A DNA stretch of 52,443 bases, taken from the NCBI GenBank assembly GCA_017934745.1, contig JAGBIY010000025.1, positions 1 through 52,443 on the forward strand. The letters run 5' to 3'. Source of the stretch: Treponema sp. GTDB lineage: Bacteria > Spirochaetota > Spirochaetia > Treponematales > Treponemataceae. The notes under the pieces were generated by a model, which saw only the letters and a program-made list of their open reading frames with translations, had not been told where the DNA came from and ran no database searches. Each line of letters starts with the position of its first letter. Position 1 is the first letter of the stretch. Made by a program: the position numbers and the translations under genes. Below, piece after piece: positions 23,313 through 31,625 of the stretch.

Positions 23313-24371
23313 GTGAAAATTAAATACTCGCTTGCCGTTCTTTTTGCTGCTTCATCGCTTTTTCTTGTTGCTTGTGGTTCCACGAAAGTCGAGGATGTTT
23401 CCGACAGCACGGAAAATGCCGCAGAAGAGCAGGTCTCGGATTCGACCGATTCCGCTTCTTCCGAGAAGGATTTTTCGGAAGCGAACGCGGCCGTGCTTGA
23501 GAAGGTCGAGCAGGCCCGTAAGAACGCCATCGACGCTGAGGCTCCGAAGTATTACAGGGCACTTTTCGACGAGGCCACAAGAAAACACAACGATTTGAAA
23601 TCGAAAATCGCCCATGACAAGTCGACTGACTATTCCGCCGAAGCCAACGATTTGATTCAGCTCTACGATTCGCTCACGAACGCGTCCATCGCACAGTTGC
23701 TCAAGTCTAAACTCTCCGAGCTCAATTCGTCCGACATCGACGCGGCCACTTTGAAGACTGCCGAGGACGCGCTCGTCGCCTACGACTCTCTCGGCGTGGA
23801 AGGTTCGTCTTCTGATTTGTACAAGCAGTCGAAAATCGCGCTCGACTCCTACAGAAAACTTGTCGAGAAGGGATTCATCGCCATGGCGGGACGCGAGAGG
23901 AAAGCCGCCCTGGAAGCAAAGAAGAACGCCGAGAGCGTGAAGGCCCAGGTCGCAAAGAAAACGAAGGAATCCTACAAGGCGGCTTCCAACACGTTCAAGA
24001 AGGCCGACAGCGACTATTCAGTGAAGAATATCGAGAAAGCGTACATCGGATACAAGTCCGCGAAGGAGTCGTTCTCCGAGATGTACGAAATCGTCAAGAA
24101 GGACAGGGAGGAGACCGAGGCCAGGCTTGCCGCCGCACGGGAGAAGGTGAACGCCGCCGAGCAGACCGCCGTCGCCGCTGATTCCGCAGCCCCCCTCACA
24201 GAAAAGATTGCCGGAATCGAGGACGAGAATGCTGTCCTTCTCCAGTCCGACACGTTCGCAAATCCTGAAGATTCCATAAGCGACGTTGAAAGCGGAGATG
24301 TCGCCAAAAAAGCGGAGCAGATTGCGGACGATGCCATGGCGGCCGAGAATTCCGAAATCGATGCGAAGTAA
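23313..24371 (+). CDS. Helical-repeat lipoprotein with C-terminal -IDAK tail
   Basis: A 352-residue lipoprotein. Signal peptide and lipobox end at C21 (LVAC), followed by a Ser/Glu-rich linker. One helical module follows (about 60-130; VLEKVEQARKNAIDAEAP, then a STDYSAEANDLIQLYDSL end). A conserved C-terminal region (about 180-330) has AGRERKAALEAKKNAE, YIGYKSAKESFSEMY and PLTEKIAGIEDE. The final residues are EIDAK, a tail shared by the proteins ending at 27819 and 29301. Start is GTG 23313, with GGAGGG 7 nt upstream. First gene of a five-gene unit; function unknown, but predicted periplasmic, coiled-coil-rich and lipid-anchored. Confidence 0.75.
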   Translation: MKIKYSLAVLFAASSLFLVACGSTKVEDVSDSTENAAEEQVSDSTDSASSEKDFSEANAAVLEKVEQARKNAIDAEAPKYYRALFDEATRKHNDLKSKIAHDKSTDYSAEANDLIQLYDSLTNASIAQLLKSKLSELNSSDIDAATLKTAEDALVAYDSLGVEGSSSDLYKQSKIALDSYRKLVEKGFIAMAGRERKAALEAKKNAESVKAQVAKKTKESYKAASNTFKKADSDYSVKNIEKAYIGYKSAKESFSEMYEIVKKDREETEARLAAAREKVNAAEQTAVAADSAAPLTEKIAGIEDENAVLLQSDTFANPEDSISDVESGDVAKKAEQIADDAMAAENSEIDAK

Positions 24372-24388
24372 AAAAACGGAGATGAAAA

Positions 24389-25084
24389 ATGAAAAAAGTT
24401 CTTTTGACAGTCGCCGCTCTTCTTGCCGGCTCAATGATTTTTTCAATAAGCTACAAAAACAACACGTACCAGAAGCTTGCCGATGAGTACATGAGGAAAG
24501 CCCAGGCCGCCCTGGATGCCGGTGAGTACGAGCTTTCCGTGGAGTATTCGCTGAAGGCCGAGGAGAACGCCGCCCTTTCCCAGGCGTATGTCAAGAAGAT
24601 GCTTGAGAAGGCCGATGCCGACAAGGTGATGAAGAAGGCCTCCGCAAGGATAGCCGAGGCGAAGAAGATGAATGCCGAAAAGAATTTTCCAATGGCATTC
24701 TCCGCCGCCACTACCGCTTTCGCGACCGCCAAGGACTACTATGAAAAGGAAGACTATCCGACCGCCGCGCAGTACGCCAAGCAGGTTCTTGACGCTCTTG
24801 CCGGAATAAAGGAGGTCACGCCTCTTCCTCAGTTCTACGTCGTCCGTCCGTGGGCAGACACTAAGGACTGCTACTGGAACATTTCCGGTCGCTCCTATGT
24901 CTACAACAATCCGCTCTTGTGGGAGAACCTCTATCAGGCCAACAAGTCCAAAATGCCGAATCCGAACGATCCGAACTTGATTCTTCCTGGAATGAAGATG
25001 GAGATTCCGAGCATAACGGGCGAATACCGGGAAGGCGTATATAGCGCGGACAAGCAATACGATCCGTACACAGTCAATCGTTGA
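24389..25084 (+). CDS. Secreted LysM-like protein (paralogue of 29314-30012)
   Basis: A 231-residue protein with a signal peptide. A helical segment (YKNNTYQKLADEYMRKAQAA, then LDAGEYELSVEYSLKA) lies at about residues 22-130. The C-terminal LysM-like domain at about 148-210 begins YVVRPWADTKDCYWNISG, continues YVYNNPLLWENLYQANK and ends LILPGMKMEIPS. LysM domains bind peptidoglycan; this one is divergent and has a conserved cysteine near its start. It lies 17 nt after the first lipoprotein with a GGAG-type site. The 29314 gene keeps almost the same C-terminal protein sequence but many synonymous differences, which indicates purifying selection. Confidence 0.75.
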   Translation: MKKVLLTVAALLAGSMIFSISYKNNTYQKLADEYMRKAQAALDAGEYELSVEYSLKAEENAALSQAYVKKMLEKADADKVMKKASARIAEAKKMNAEKNFPMAFSAATTAFATAKDYYEKEDYPTAAQYAKQVLDALAGIKEVTPLPQFYVVRPWADTKDCYWNISGRSYVYNNPLLWENLYQANKSKMPNPNDPNLILPGMKMEIPSITGEYREGVYSADKQYDPYTVNR

Positions 25085-25099
25085 TAAATATATAAAAAT

Positions 25100-25124
25100 G
25101 CCCGGCAGTTCGGAGCTGGCGGGC
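25100..25124. repeat. GC-rich intercistronic hairpin
   Basis: GCCCG-g-CAG pairs with CTG-g-CGGGC around TTCGGAG, in the 53-nt gap between the LysM-like gene and the large lipoprotein gene. No T-run follows, so it looks like an mRNA-stability or processing element rather than a terminator. Confidence 0.5.
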
Positions 25125-25137
25125 GAATGGAGACAAA

Positions 25138-27819
25138 ATGAAAGTCAAGTATTTTGCATTGTTTTGCATGGCTTCGTCGCTTTTCCTCGCGTCTTGTGGT
25201 TCTACCAAGGTCGAGGAAACGACAGAGCCCGCAAAAGAGCCGGAGGCTGTCGTCGAAGAGAAGAGCGAGCCTGTAAAGACTTCTTCTCAGGATTATTCCG
25301 AGAGCAACAAAAAACTGCTTGAGGAGGTCGAGAAGGCAAGGTTGAACGCCATCAAGGCCGGTGCCGATGTCTATTGGAAAAAAGCGAAGGTCTTCTACGG
25401 TTCTTACGAGGAAGTCGCCAGAGCCATGTTGAAGGAGGCGGAGAAAGCCCGCGCGAACGCAATCGAGGCTGGAGCCGACAGCTACTTCCCTGAGGAATTC
25501 GCATCGAGCGACAACAAAAAGTCCACTATCGAGAGCGAATTCGCTTCGAATCCGAAAGTCGACTATTCGGACCGGCTGAGCGAGCTCATCGTCGAGTACG
25601 AGGCTTTGGAAGAGAATGCCCGCAACAGGTCCAAGGAGATTTTCGACAGCAACACGATTCTCCTCGCCGAAGTCGAGAACACAAGGGAGGATGCTGTGAA
25701 GGCCGGAGCCGAGACATATTGGAAGAACACGACTCTCGTCTATGCGACACCGAACGGCAAGGAGAACGTTTCCTTCTCGAATACTGAAGAGAAGAGGAAT
25801 TCCGTAAAGGAGTCCTTCGCCGAAAGCCCGAAGAAAGACTACTCGTCCGACTTGAAGGACCTCATCGAGAAATACAAGCTTTTGAGGAAGGCTTCCGAGA
25901 CGCAGGCCTTGATCGACAAGATGGAGACTACCCGCGAGACCGCGATTGACGCTGGCGCCGAGTATTACTTTGAAAGCGCGCTCGCCAAGGCTGACGTTAA
26001 GAGGGATGCCGTGAAGAGCGAGTTCGATTCAGAGCCGAAAGGCGACTACAATGTGCGCTTGAACGCCCTCATCGCCGAGTACGAGGCAATGGGCGGAAAC
26101 GCGCAGGCCGCTGTCAAGAACATTCCCGCAAGGAACAAGAGTCTGTTCGCTTCTGTCGAGAAAGCCCGCGAGAAGGCCGTCAACGCAGGCGCGGAGTATT
26201 ACCTCAACAACGCGAAGGTCTCGTTCGTTTCGAATTTGGGAAAGGGCGAGTCGGAGTACATCTCCCTGACAAACACCGACGAGAGAAAGGACGCCGCCGC
26301 CCAGACCATGAAGGACGAGCCGACAGTCGACCAGACGAAAGTCCTCAGGGATCTCATCTCTCGCTACGAGACTCTTGAGAAGGCCACCTACACACAGATG
26401 AAGTTCTCCAAGGCGGAAGAGGCCAGGGCCGACGCCATCGACGCGAAAGCCGACACTTACGTTCCCGACATGCTAGCGACCGCCGATACCCATAGGGATG
26501 AAATCCGCGTGGAATTCGACAAGAATTCAACCGGAGACTATGCGGACAACTTGAATTCCCTCATATCAGAATACAAAGCCGCCGAAGCGAAAGCCCGCGA
26601 CCTTCAGGAGAGGGAAGTCCTTTCAAAAGAAGGAAGCTACATTTCGTTCCCCGGAACAGATGTCAAGTCTGATATTGTCCAGGAAAGTTTCGGAGACCTC
26701 TCTTCTACAGACTATTCCGAGCAGCTCAACGACCTCATCGAACGCTACAAGGTTTTGGAGAAGGCCTCTTACACTCAGGCCATGCTCGACAATGTTGAGA
26801 ACGCAAGGACAAAGGCCGTCGCCGCCGGTGCGGAAGCCTATTTCCCGGAAATCCTCTCTTCGTTCGATTCAAGAAGGGATGCGACGAAGGTCAACTTCAA
26901 GAGCAACCCGAGAGGAAACTACACAAGAGTCCTTTCCGAGCTTGTCGTAAAATACGAGTCTTTGGAGCGCGCTTCACAGGCTAGGATTTTGAAGAACAAG
27001 GCCGATGCGATGGATCCTGCCGACATTAGTGAGACTGCGATGAAGAACGCAGATTCTGAGCTTGCCAAGTATGTCTCCCTTTCTTCTGCCGCTGACGGAA
27101 AAGCCCTTTCTGCCCAGGCCGACAAGGCGTATGCATCTTACGACGAGGTCGTGAAGGCCGGATACGCTGTAATGGTCGTGCGCGAGAGAAAAGCCGCTGT
27201 CGACGCGAAGAAGAAGGCTGAGTCCGAGAAGGCACAGGTCAACAAGTTCACCAAGGACGCTTACAAGGCCGCCACTGAGGTCTACAAGAAGGCTGACGTC
27301 AACTTCAAGCTCAAGAAGAACGAGGATGCCTACAACGAGTACAAGGTCGCCAAGGAGTCTTACCTCGAACAGTACAAGACTGTCAAAAAGGCGAAGGGCG
27401 AGGCTGTTGATGCCCAGGAGAAATCCCAGAAGTCCAAGCGCGATGCCGAGAGTTTCGCTGCGGCCGCGGATGCGACGAATCCGTTGACCGAGAAGGTCGC
27501 CGGAATCGAGGACGAAGAGACGACATTGTTGAAGAAGGACACGTTCGCGAACCCTGAGGATTCTGTGATAAATGTCGATTCTGCCGAGGTCGACCAGATT
27601 GCGGCGGACGCTCTCGCCGAGCAGGCGAAACTTGAGGCGCAGGCAGCTCAGGCCGCCGCTCTTGAGAAGGCCGCTTCCGAGAAAGCTGCCGCTGAGGCAA
27701 AAGCCGCCGCCGAGGTCAGGGCCGCAGAAGCGAAGGCTGCCGCGGAAATGAGAGCCGCCGAGGCCAAGGCGAAAGCGGAGGCTGAGAAGGCTAAGGCTTC
27801 TACAATCGACGCAAAATAA
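25138..27819 (+). CDS. Large repeat lipoprotein (893 residues) with C-terminal -IDAK tail
   Basis: Lipobox LASC gives Cys20. Residues about 55-620 are tandem helical modules of roughly 70-75 residues beginning with a VEKAR-x2-AI-x-AGA-x2-Y-like core. Two types alternate. One carries a YW..TTLVYATPNGKENVSF-like insert; the other carries YFPE..AS.D followed by a DY...L..LI.EYEAL end. One insert-type module (near SKEGSYISFPGTDVK) has lost its first helix. The C-terminal conserved region matches the 352-residue paralogue (VRERKAAVDAKKKAESEKAQ; PLTEKVAGIEDEE). An Ala/Glu/Lys-rich coiled coil (about 825-885) precedes the final TIDAK. Long, extended and lipid-anchored, it could span the periplasm. 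Substrate or partner unknown. Confidence 0.75.
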   Translation: MKVKYFALFCMASSLFLASCGSTKVEETTEPAKEPEAVVEEKSEPVKTSSQDYSESNKKLLEEVEKARLNAIKAGADVYWKKAKVFYGSYEEVARAMLKEAEKARANAIEAGADSYFPEEFASSDNKKSTIESEFASNPKVDYSDRLSELIVEYEALEENARNRSKEIFDSNTILLAEVENTREDAVKAGAETYWKNTTLVYATPNGKENVSFSNTEEKRNSVKESFAESPKKDYSSDLKDLIEKYKLLRKASETQALIDKMETTRETAIDAGAEYYFESALAKADVKRDAVKSEFDSEPKGDYNVRLNALIAEYEAMGGNAQAAVKNIPARNKSLFASVEKAREKAVNAGAEYYLNNAKVSFVSNLGKGESEYISLTNTDERKDAAAQTMKDEPTVDQTKVLRDLISRYETLEKATYTQMKFSKAEEARADAIDAKADTYVPDMLATADTHRDEIRVEFDKNSTGDYADNLNSLISEYKAAEAKARDLQEREVLSKEGSYISFPGTDVKSDIVQESFGDLSSTDYSEQLNDLIERYKVLEKASYTQAMLDNVENARTKAVAAGAEAYFPEILSSFDSRRDATKVNFKSNPRGNYTRVLSELVVKYESLERASQARILKNKADAMDPADISETAMKNADSELAKYVSLSSAADGKALSAQADKAYASYDEVVKAGYAVMVVRERKAAVDAKKKAESEKAQVNKFTKDAYKAATEVYKKADVNFKLKKNEDAYNEYKVAKESYLEQYKTVKKAKGEAVDAQEKSQKSKRDAESFAAAADATNPLTEKVAGIEDEETTLLKKDTFANPEDSVINVDSAEVDQIAADALAEQAKLEAQAAQAAALEKAASEKAAAEAKAAAEVRAAEAKAAAEMRAAEAKAKAEAEKAKASTIDAK

Positions 27820-27831
27820 TCGGAGTAGGGT

Positions 27832-29301
27832 ATGAAAAAAATTCTTTTGACTTCTGCTGCATTGGTGGCTTGTCTTTCACTCTATGCAGTCAGTTACAAA
27901 AACAACACTTATCAGAAACTCGCCGATGAATATTCTCAGAAAGCCCAGGACGCCATCGATGCCGGTGAGTACGAGCTTTCTATCGAATATTCGAAAAAGG
28001 TTGAAGAGAATTCAGCTCTTTCAAAGGCGTATGTCCAGAAGATGATTGCCAGGGACGAGGCCGTCGATGTCATGAAGAAGGCTTCGAGCAGGATAGAAAT
28101 CGCCAAGCGTGTCGGAGACAAAATCGACCGCGAAGTCCTGTATTCTGCGGAGAAGGCCTATTCGTCAGCCGCTTCCAATTTCGCGTTGGACACAGAGGAA
28201 GGCTACAAGAGCGCGTCCAAGGATGCCCAGCAGGTCATCGACATCCTCGCTCCGATTGAGGGCGTGATGAAGATAGCCGAAGTCGAGGTCGCCAGGGAGA
28301 ACGCTCTCGCGGCGAACGCCGACAAGCGATATCCCGACTACTTCAAGGCGTTTGACGCAGAAAAGGATGCCGCTGTCGCGAAGTTCGAGAAGGACAGCGA
28401 GGACACTTCAAAGAAGCCGAATCTGGCAGTTTTGAACGGGCTTGTCGCCAAGTACAATTCTGTAGAGACCGCTTCGAAAGCGACTGACCTCAAGGAGCAG
28501 CTTTCTCCTCTTTCTTCTAGCGCGTCCCTCGCTTACGAATTCAAGAGAGCCGCCACGGAGCTGGACAAGTATTCCAAACTCGGCACGAAAGCGTCTGGCG
28601 CGACTCTCAATTCACAGGCGGAGAAGGCGTACAAGCTCTATTCGTCGCTTCTGGTGAACGGATACCCTGAACTTGTGAAGCAGGAGAAAGTCAACGTCGC
28701 GGACGCGAAAAAACTTGCCGAGGGTGAGAACGCGCAGGTCTACACGAGCACGAGGGATTCGTACAAGGAATCCGCCGAGCTTTATTGGAACGCGCTTGAC
28801 CTGGATTCCGCGTCCGACAAGGAAGCCGCCTACAATGGCTACAAGGCCGCCAAGGATTCATACATGGAGCAGTACGAGACCGCCAAGGAAAAGCGCCTTG
28901 AAGCCAAGTCGTACATTGAGGACGCCGAGAAATTCATCTCCGATGTCGCTTCCTACGCTGTCAAAGCCGATTCAATCCTTCCTCTCACGGAAAAAATACC
29001 CGGAATCGAGGACGAGGACGCCAAGATGCTTGAGGACTACGAGTTTGCGGATCCGAAAGACTTCATAATCGACCTGAACGCCCCTCGTGAGGAAAAGACT
29101 TCCAGCAGGCCCACTGTCAGTTCGGATTCTGGCGAAGAGCCAAAGTCTTCCGGCAAGGTTGACGAGCTTCCTTCCGACGAGAGCGAGAACAAGGCTCTGC
29201 CGGCTTCTTCCGAAGAGACGAAGGGGCCGTTGGCGGACAACAGCCGCGAGGGACAGAAGCGCATCGAGAACGCAGACGCTTCGACTGTCGATGCGAAATA
29301 A
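27832..29301 (+). CDS. Chimeric envelope protein: LysM-partner N-terminus plus lipoprotein-type C-terminus, -VDAK tail
   Basis: A 489-residue exported protein. Its signal peptide and first 100 residues (SYKNNTYQKLADEYSQKAQ, then IDAGEYELSIEYSKK) match the LysM-like genes on either side. The middle has a lipoprotein-type helical module (VEVARENALAANADKRYPDY), and the C-terminal part matches the lipoproteins (KQEKVNVADAKKLAEGENAQ, then LPLTEKIPGIEDEDAKM), ending in TVDAK after a Ser/Glu-rich tail. There is no lipobox cysteine, so it should be soluble or anchored another way. The pattern suggests fusion or recombination between the two gene types. It starts 12 nt after the large lipoprotein gene. 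Confidence 0.72.
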   Translation: MKKILLTSAALVACLSLYAVSYKNNTYQKLADEYSQKAQDAIDAGEYELSIEYSKKVEENSALSKAYVQKMIARDEAVDVMKKASSRIEIAKRVGDKIDREVLYSAEKAYSSAASNFALDTEEGYKSASKDAQQVIDILAPIEGVMKIAEVEVARENALAANADKRYPDYFKAFDAEKDAAVAKFEKDSEDTSKKPNLAVLNGLVAKYNSVETASKATDLKEQLSPLSSSASLAYEFKRAATELDKYSKLGTKASGATLNSQAEKAYKLYSSLLVNGYPELVKQEKVNVADAKKLAEGENAQVYTSTRDSYKESAELYWNALDLDSASDKEAAYNGYKAAKDSYMEQYETAKEKRLEAKSYIEDAEKFISDVASYAVKADSILPLTEKIPGIEDEDAKMLEDYEFADPKDFIIDLNAPREEKTSSRPTVSSDSGEEPKSSGKVDELPSDESENKALPASSEETKGPLADNSREGQKRIENADASTVDAK

Positions 29302-29313
29302 GGAGGGGTGAAA

Positions 29314-30012
29314 ATGATGAAGAAAAACCTTTTGATTGCTGCCGCATTGCTCTTCTGCGGTTCTGTTTTCGCTGTCAGCTACAAGACGAACGTTTATCAG
29401 AAAACAGCCGAGGAGTACGCGAAAAAGGCCCGCGCGGCATACGATGCTGGAGAGTACGAGCTTTCAATCGAATGCGCCAAAAAAGCCAAAGAGAACGCAA
29501 TTCTCTCTCAGAAATTCATTCAGAACAGAGTCGCGAAAGCCGAAATCGACGATGTGATGAAGAATGCCGCCGACAGAATCGCATACGCGAAGTCCATCGA
29601 TGCCGACAAGAATTTCCCGATGGCGTTCTCCGCCGCGGAAAAAGCCTATGCGGCCGCGAAGGATGCATACGACAAACAGGACTACGGCGCCGCTTCCGAC
29701 TATGCAAAGCAGGTTCTCGACTCGCTTGCGGAAATCCGCGAAGTCACGCCGCTTCCTCTTTACTACGTCGTCCGTCCTTGGGCCGATTCGAAGGACTGCT
29801 ACTGGAACATCTCCGGCCGTTCGTATGTCTACAACAACCCTCTTTTGTGGGAGAACTTGTACCAGGCGAACAAGCAGAACATGCCTGAGCCGAACGACCC
29901 GAATTTGATTCTTCCCGGCATGAAGATGAAGATTCCTAGCCTCACGGGCGAATACAGGGATGGGGTCTACAGCCCGTCCAAGAAGTATGAGCCTTATTCT
30001 GTGAAGAGGTGA
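29314..30012 (+). CDS. Secreted LysM-like protein (paralogue of 24389-25084)
   Basis: A 232-residue paralogue of the second gene in the unit: signal peptide, the helical segment TAEEYAKKARAAYDAGEYEL, and a LysM-like domain starting YVVRPWADSKDCYWNISG and ending LILPGMKMKIPS. ATG 29314 is 7 nt after GGAGG; an adjacent ATG at 29317 is equally possible, and GTG 29308 overlaps the ribosome site. It is the last gene before a double hairpin terminator. LysM-like proteins at positions 2 and 5 with lipoproteins between them suggests a shared role at the peptidoglycan layer. Confidence 0.75.
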   Translation: MMKKNLLIAAALLFCGSVFAVSYKTNVYQKTAEEYAKKARAAYDAGEYELSIECAKKAKENAILSQKFIQNRVAKAEIDDVMKNAADRIAYAKSIDADKNFPMAFSAAEKAYAAAKDAYDKQDYGAASDYAKQVLDSLAEIREVTPLPLYYVVRPWADSKDCYWNISGRSYVYNNPLLWENLYQANKQNMPEPNDPNLILPGMKMKIPSLTGEYRDGVYSPSKKYEPYSVKR

Positions 30013-30019
30013 TAGAACC

Positions 30020-30044
30020 TGTTCGTAAACTGAGTTGTCGAACA
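30020..30044. repeat. Palindrome, CTGTTCGGAAA family (degenerate copy)
   Basis: TGTTCG (30020-30025) and CGAACA (30039-30044) flank TAAACTGAGTTGT, close to the AACTGAAGTT centre of the better copies. It lies just after the last gene of the envelope unit. Confidence 0.5.
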
Positions 30045-30048
30045 ATGC

Positions 30049-30118
30049 TTCCGGGAGTGGCTTTTTCTCCCGGAAAAAATGCGGCGCACGCGATTGTGGA
30101 GTGCGCCGCATTTTTTTT
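30049..30118. terminator. Double hairpin terminator, usable on both strands
   Basis: TTCCGGGAG/CTCCCGGAA (30049-30075) is followed by ATGCGGCGCAC/GTGCGCCGCAT (30079-30111) and eight T. The second stem also has A residues 5' of it, so it can end the convergent Nudix gene. Confidence 0.88.
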
Positions 30119-30125
30119 GCTGTTT

Positions 30126-30674
30126 TCAGACCATGTTCCTCGTCGCGATGTACCGGAGCAGAGCCGCGGCCATCAGCGCGTGGTTGTAGTCGTCGTTTCC
30201 CATGTCTTTTATGACACGCTTTTTGGGAATCTCGAAATATTCAACGTATTCGTCGTCGTCCAGATTCTGCTTTCCGCAGGGAGAGAGGTCTGAAGCCGCG
30301 AATATGTGGCTGTGGTTCCTGAAAAGAGCCGGGTTCGGGTTCATTTTTCCAAGGTATTCGAGTTTTCCCGCTTCGTATCCAGTCTCTTCCTTGAGTTCCC
30401 GTCTTGCGGCTTCCTCCGGAGTCTCCCCCTTGTCTATCACTCCTCCCGGAAATTCTACGCTCAGGTGCTTCTCCCCGTGCCTCCACTGCTTCACCATCAG
30501 GAAATTCTCCCCGCGCTCGGCTATGACGATTACCCAGTCCGGCGCGTCGTTCACGATGAAGTGTCCCTTCCTCCCATCCGGCGAAACCGAAGTGGTCTGG
30601 CAGACTGTCATGACGCGTGTCTTCAAAAGTTCCTCTTTTCCGATTTCGTTCCATTCGAGATTCTCGTTTCCCAT
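30126..30674 (-). CDS. Nudix hydrolase (ADP-ribose pyrophosphatase-like)
   Basis: Hydrolyses nucleoside diphosphates linked to another moiety. The complete Nudix box is visible: G-VIDKG-E-TPEEAAR-REL-K-EE-T-GY. The N-terminal part (VSPDGRKGHFIVNDAPDWVI) and the NPNPALFRNHSHIF segment after the box fit ADP-ribose or sugar-nucleotide pyrophosphatases; the substrate is not shown. Start 30674 has AAGGAG 7 nt upstream; the longer frame to 31097 runs antisense through the next gene and is rejected. Length is 182 residues. TG-T-TATTAT upstream looks like an extended -10 promoter. Confidence 0.87.
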   Translation of the reverse strand: MGNENLEWNEIGKEELLKTRVMTVCQTTSVSPDGRKGHFIVNDAPDWVIVIAERGENFLMVKQWRHGEKHLSVEFPGGVIDKGETPEEAARRELKEETGYEAGKLEYLGKMNPNPALFRNHSHIFAASDLSPCGKQNLDDDEYVEYFEIPKKRVIKDMGNDDYNHALMAAALLRYIATRNMV

Positions 30675-30785
30675 TGTTCGCTCCTTGTTTTTATTAAAAA
30701 CATAATAACAGATTTTCTGCATTGATTTTAGCCCAAAATACAAGTAAATTTCAAATAGCGTCCAATTTTTTTTCGAGGAGTTTCT

Positions 30786-31625
30786 ATGGCGATTTTGACA
30801 GTTTCTAGGCAGGTGGCTTCGTTGGGTGATGAAATCTGTGCGTCCATAGCGCGAAAGCTGAACTACAGATTTTTCGGAAGAAGGGACATCGAGGAGAAAA
30901 TCGTGGAGCTTGGATTCCCGAAATCGAAGCTGAAGAAATTCGACGAGAGAAAACCCGGATTCTTCGCGTCGCTCACTCGGGACAGGGACGAATATTTGGA
31001 CTATCTCCAGACCGCGATGCTTGAGCTTGCTTCGAACAACAACTGCATTTTGATTGGGCGAGGCTCGTTCATTCTTCTCAAGGACCTGGCCAACCACGTT
31101 TCCTGCCGTTTCGTCTCGGACGAGCGGGTTCGGGTGAAGCGTGTGATGGACGAATTCTCGCTCGACGAGAAAAGCGCGTCAAAGCGCATAAGGGAATTCG
31201 ATTCCGAACGTACGGGGTTCTTGAAGAGCTACTTCAACGTGGATGTTTCCGAGCCTACCATATTCAATTTCCTGATGAATTCCTCGGCGGTGGATGTCGA
31301 CACGATTGCCGAAATGATAGCGGTCGGTGTCAAGAGCATGATTACGAGCGAACGCGAACGCGCCGGAATGGACAGAGTCGACGAGCTTTTGATAGGGCAG
31401 CGCATCGTGAATCTGCTCGTCCTCGTGTATCAAATCGACATAAACTATCTGCGCGCGACTCTCTCGGATTCGTTCGGCGGAAAGAAGACCGTCACTCTGC
31501 ATGGAATCGCGTCCTCCAGCTCATTGGTCGAGCGCGCTCTAAAGGTTGCTTCGTGCGAGCTTCCCGAATTCTCGGTGAAATCGGAGATAAGCGTCGTCCA
31601 GGACTACAAGGCGTACCAGCAATGA
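30786..31625 (+). CDS. Cytidylate kinase-like family protein
   Basis: A 279-residue protein whose first 190 residues match the cytidylate-kinase-like P-loop family: AILTVSRQVASLGDEICASI, FFGRRDIEEKI, then a central CILIGRGSFILL and a DERVRVKRVM lid region. The P-loop near residue 10 is altered relative to true CMP kinase (SRQVASLGDE in place of GxxGxGK), so nucleotide kinase activity is uncertain. The C-terminal 80 residues (VNLLVLVYQIDINYL, then TVTLHGIASSSSLVERAL) look like a BON-like or small alpha/beta domain; that is inference. CGAGGAG precedes the ATG. Its stop overlaps the next start (ATGA). Confidence 0.7.
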   Translation: MAILTVSRQVASLGDEICASIARKLNYRFFGRRDIEEKIVELGFPKSKLKKFDERKPGFFASLTRDRDEYLDYLQTAMLELASNNNCILIGRGSFILLKDLANHVSCRFVSDERVRVKRVMDEFSLDEKSASKRIREFDSERTGFLKSYFNVDVSEPTIFNFLMNSSAVDVDTIAEMIAVGVKSMITSERERAGMDRVDELLIGQRIVNLLVLVYQIDINYLRATLSDSFGGKKTVTLHGIASSSSLVERALKVASCELPEFSVKSEISVVQDYKAYQQ

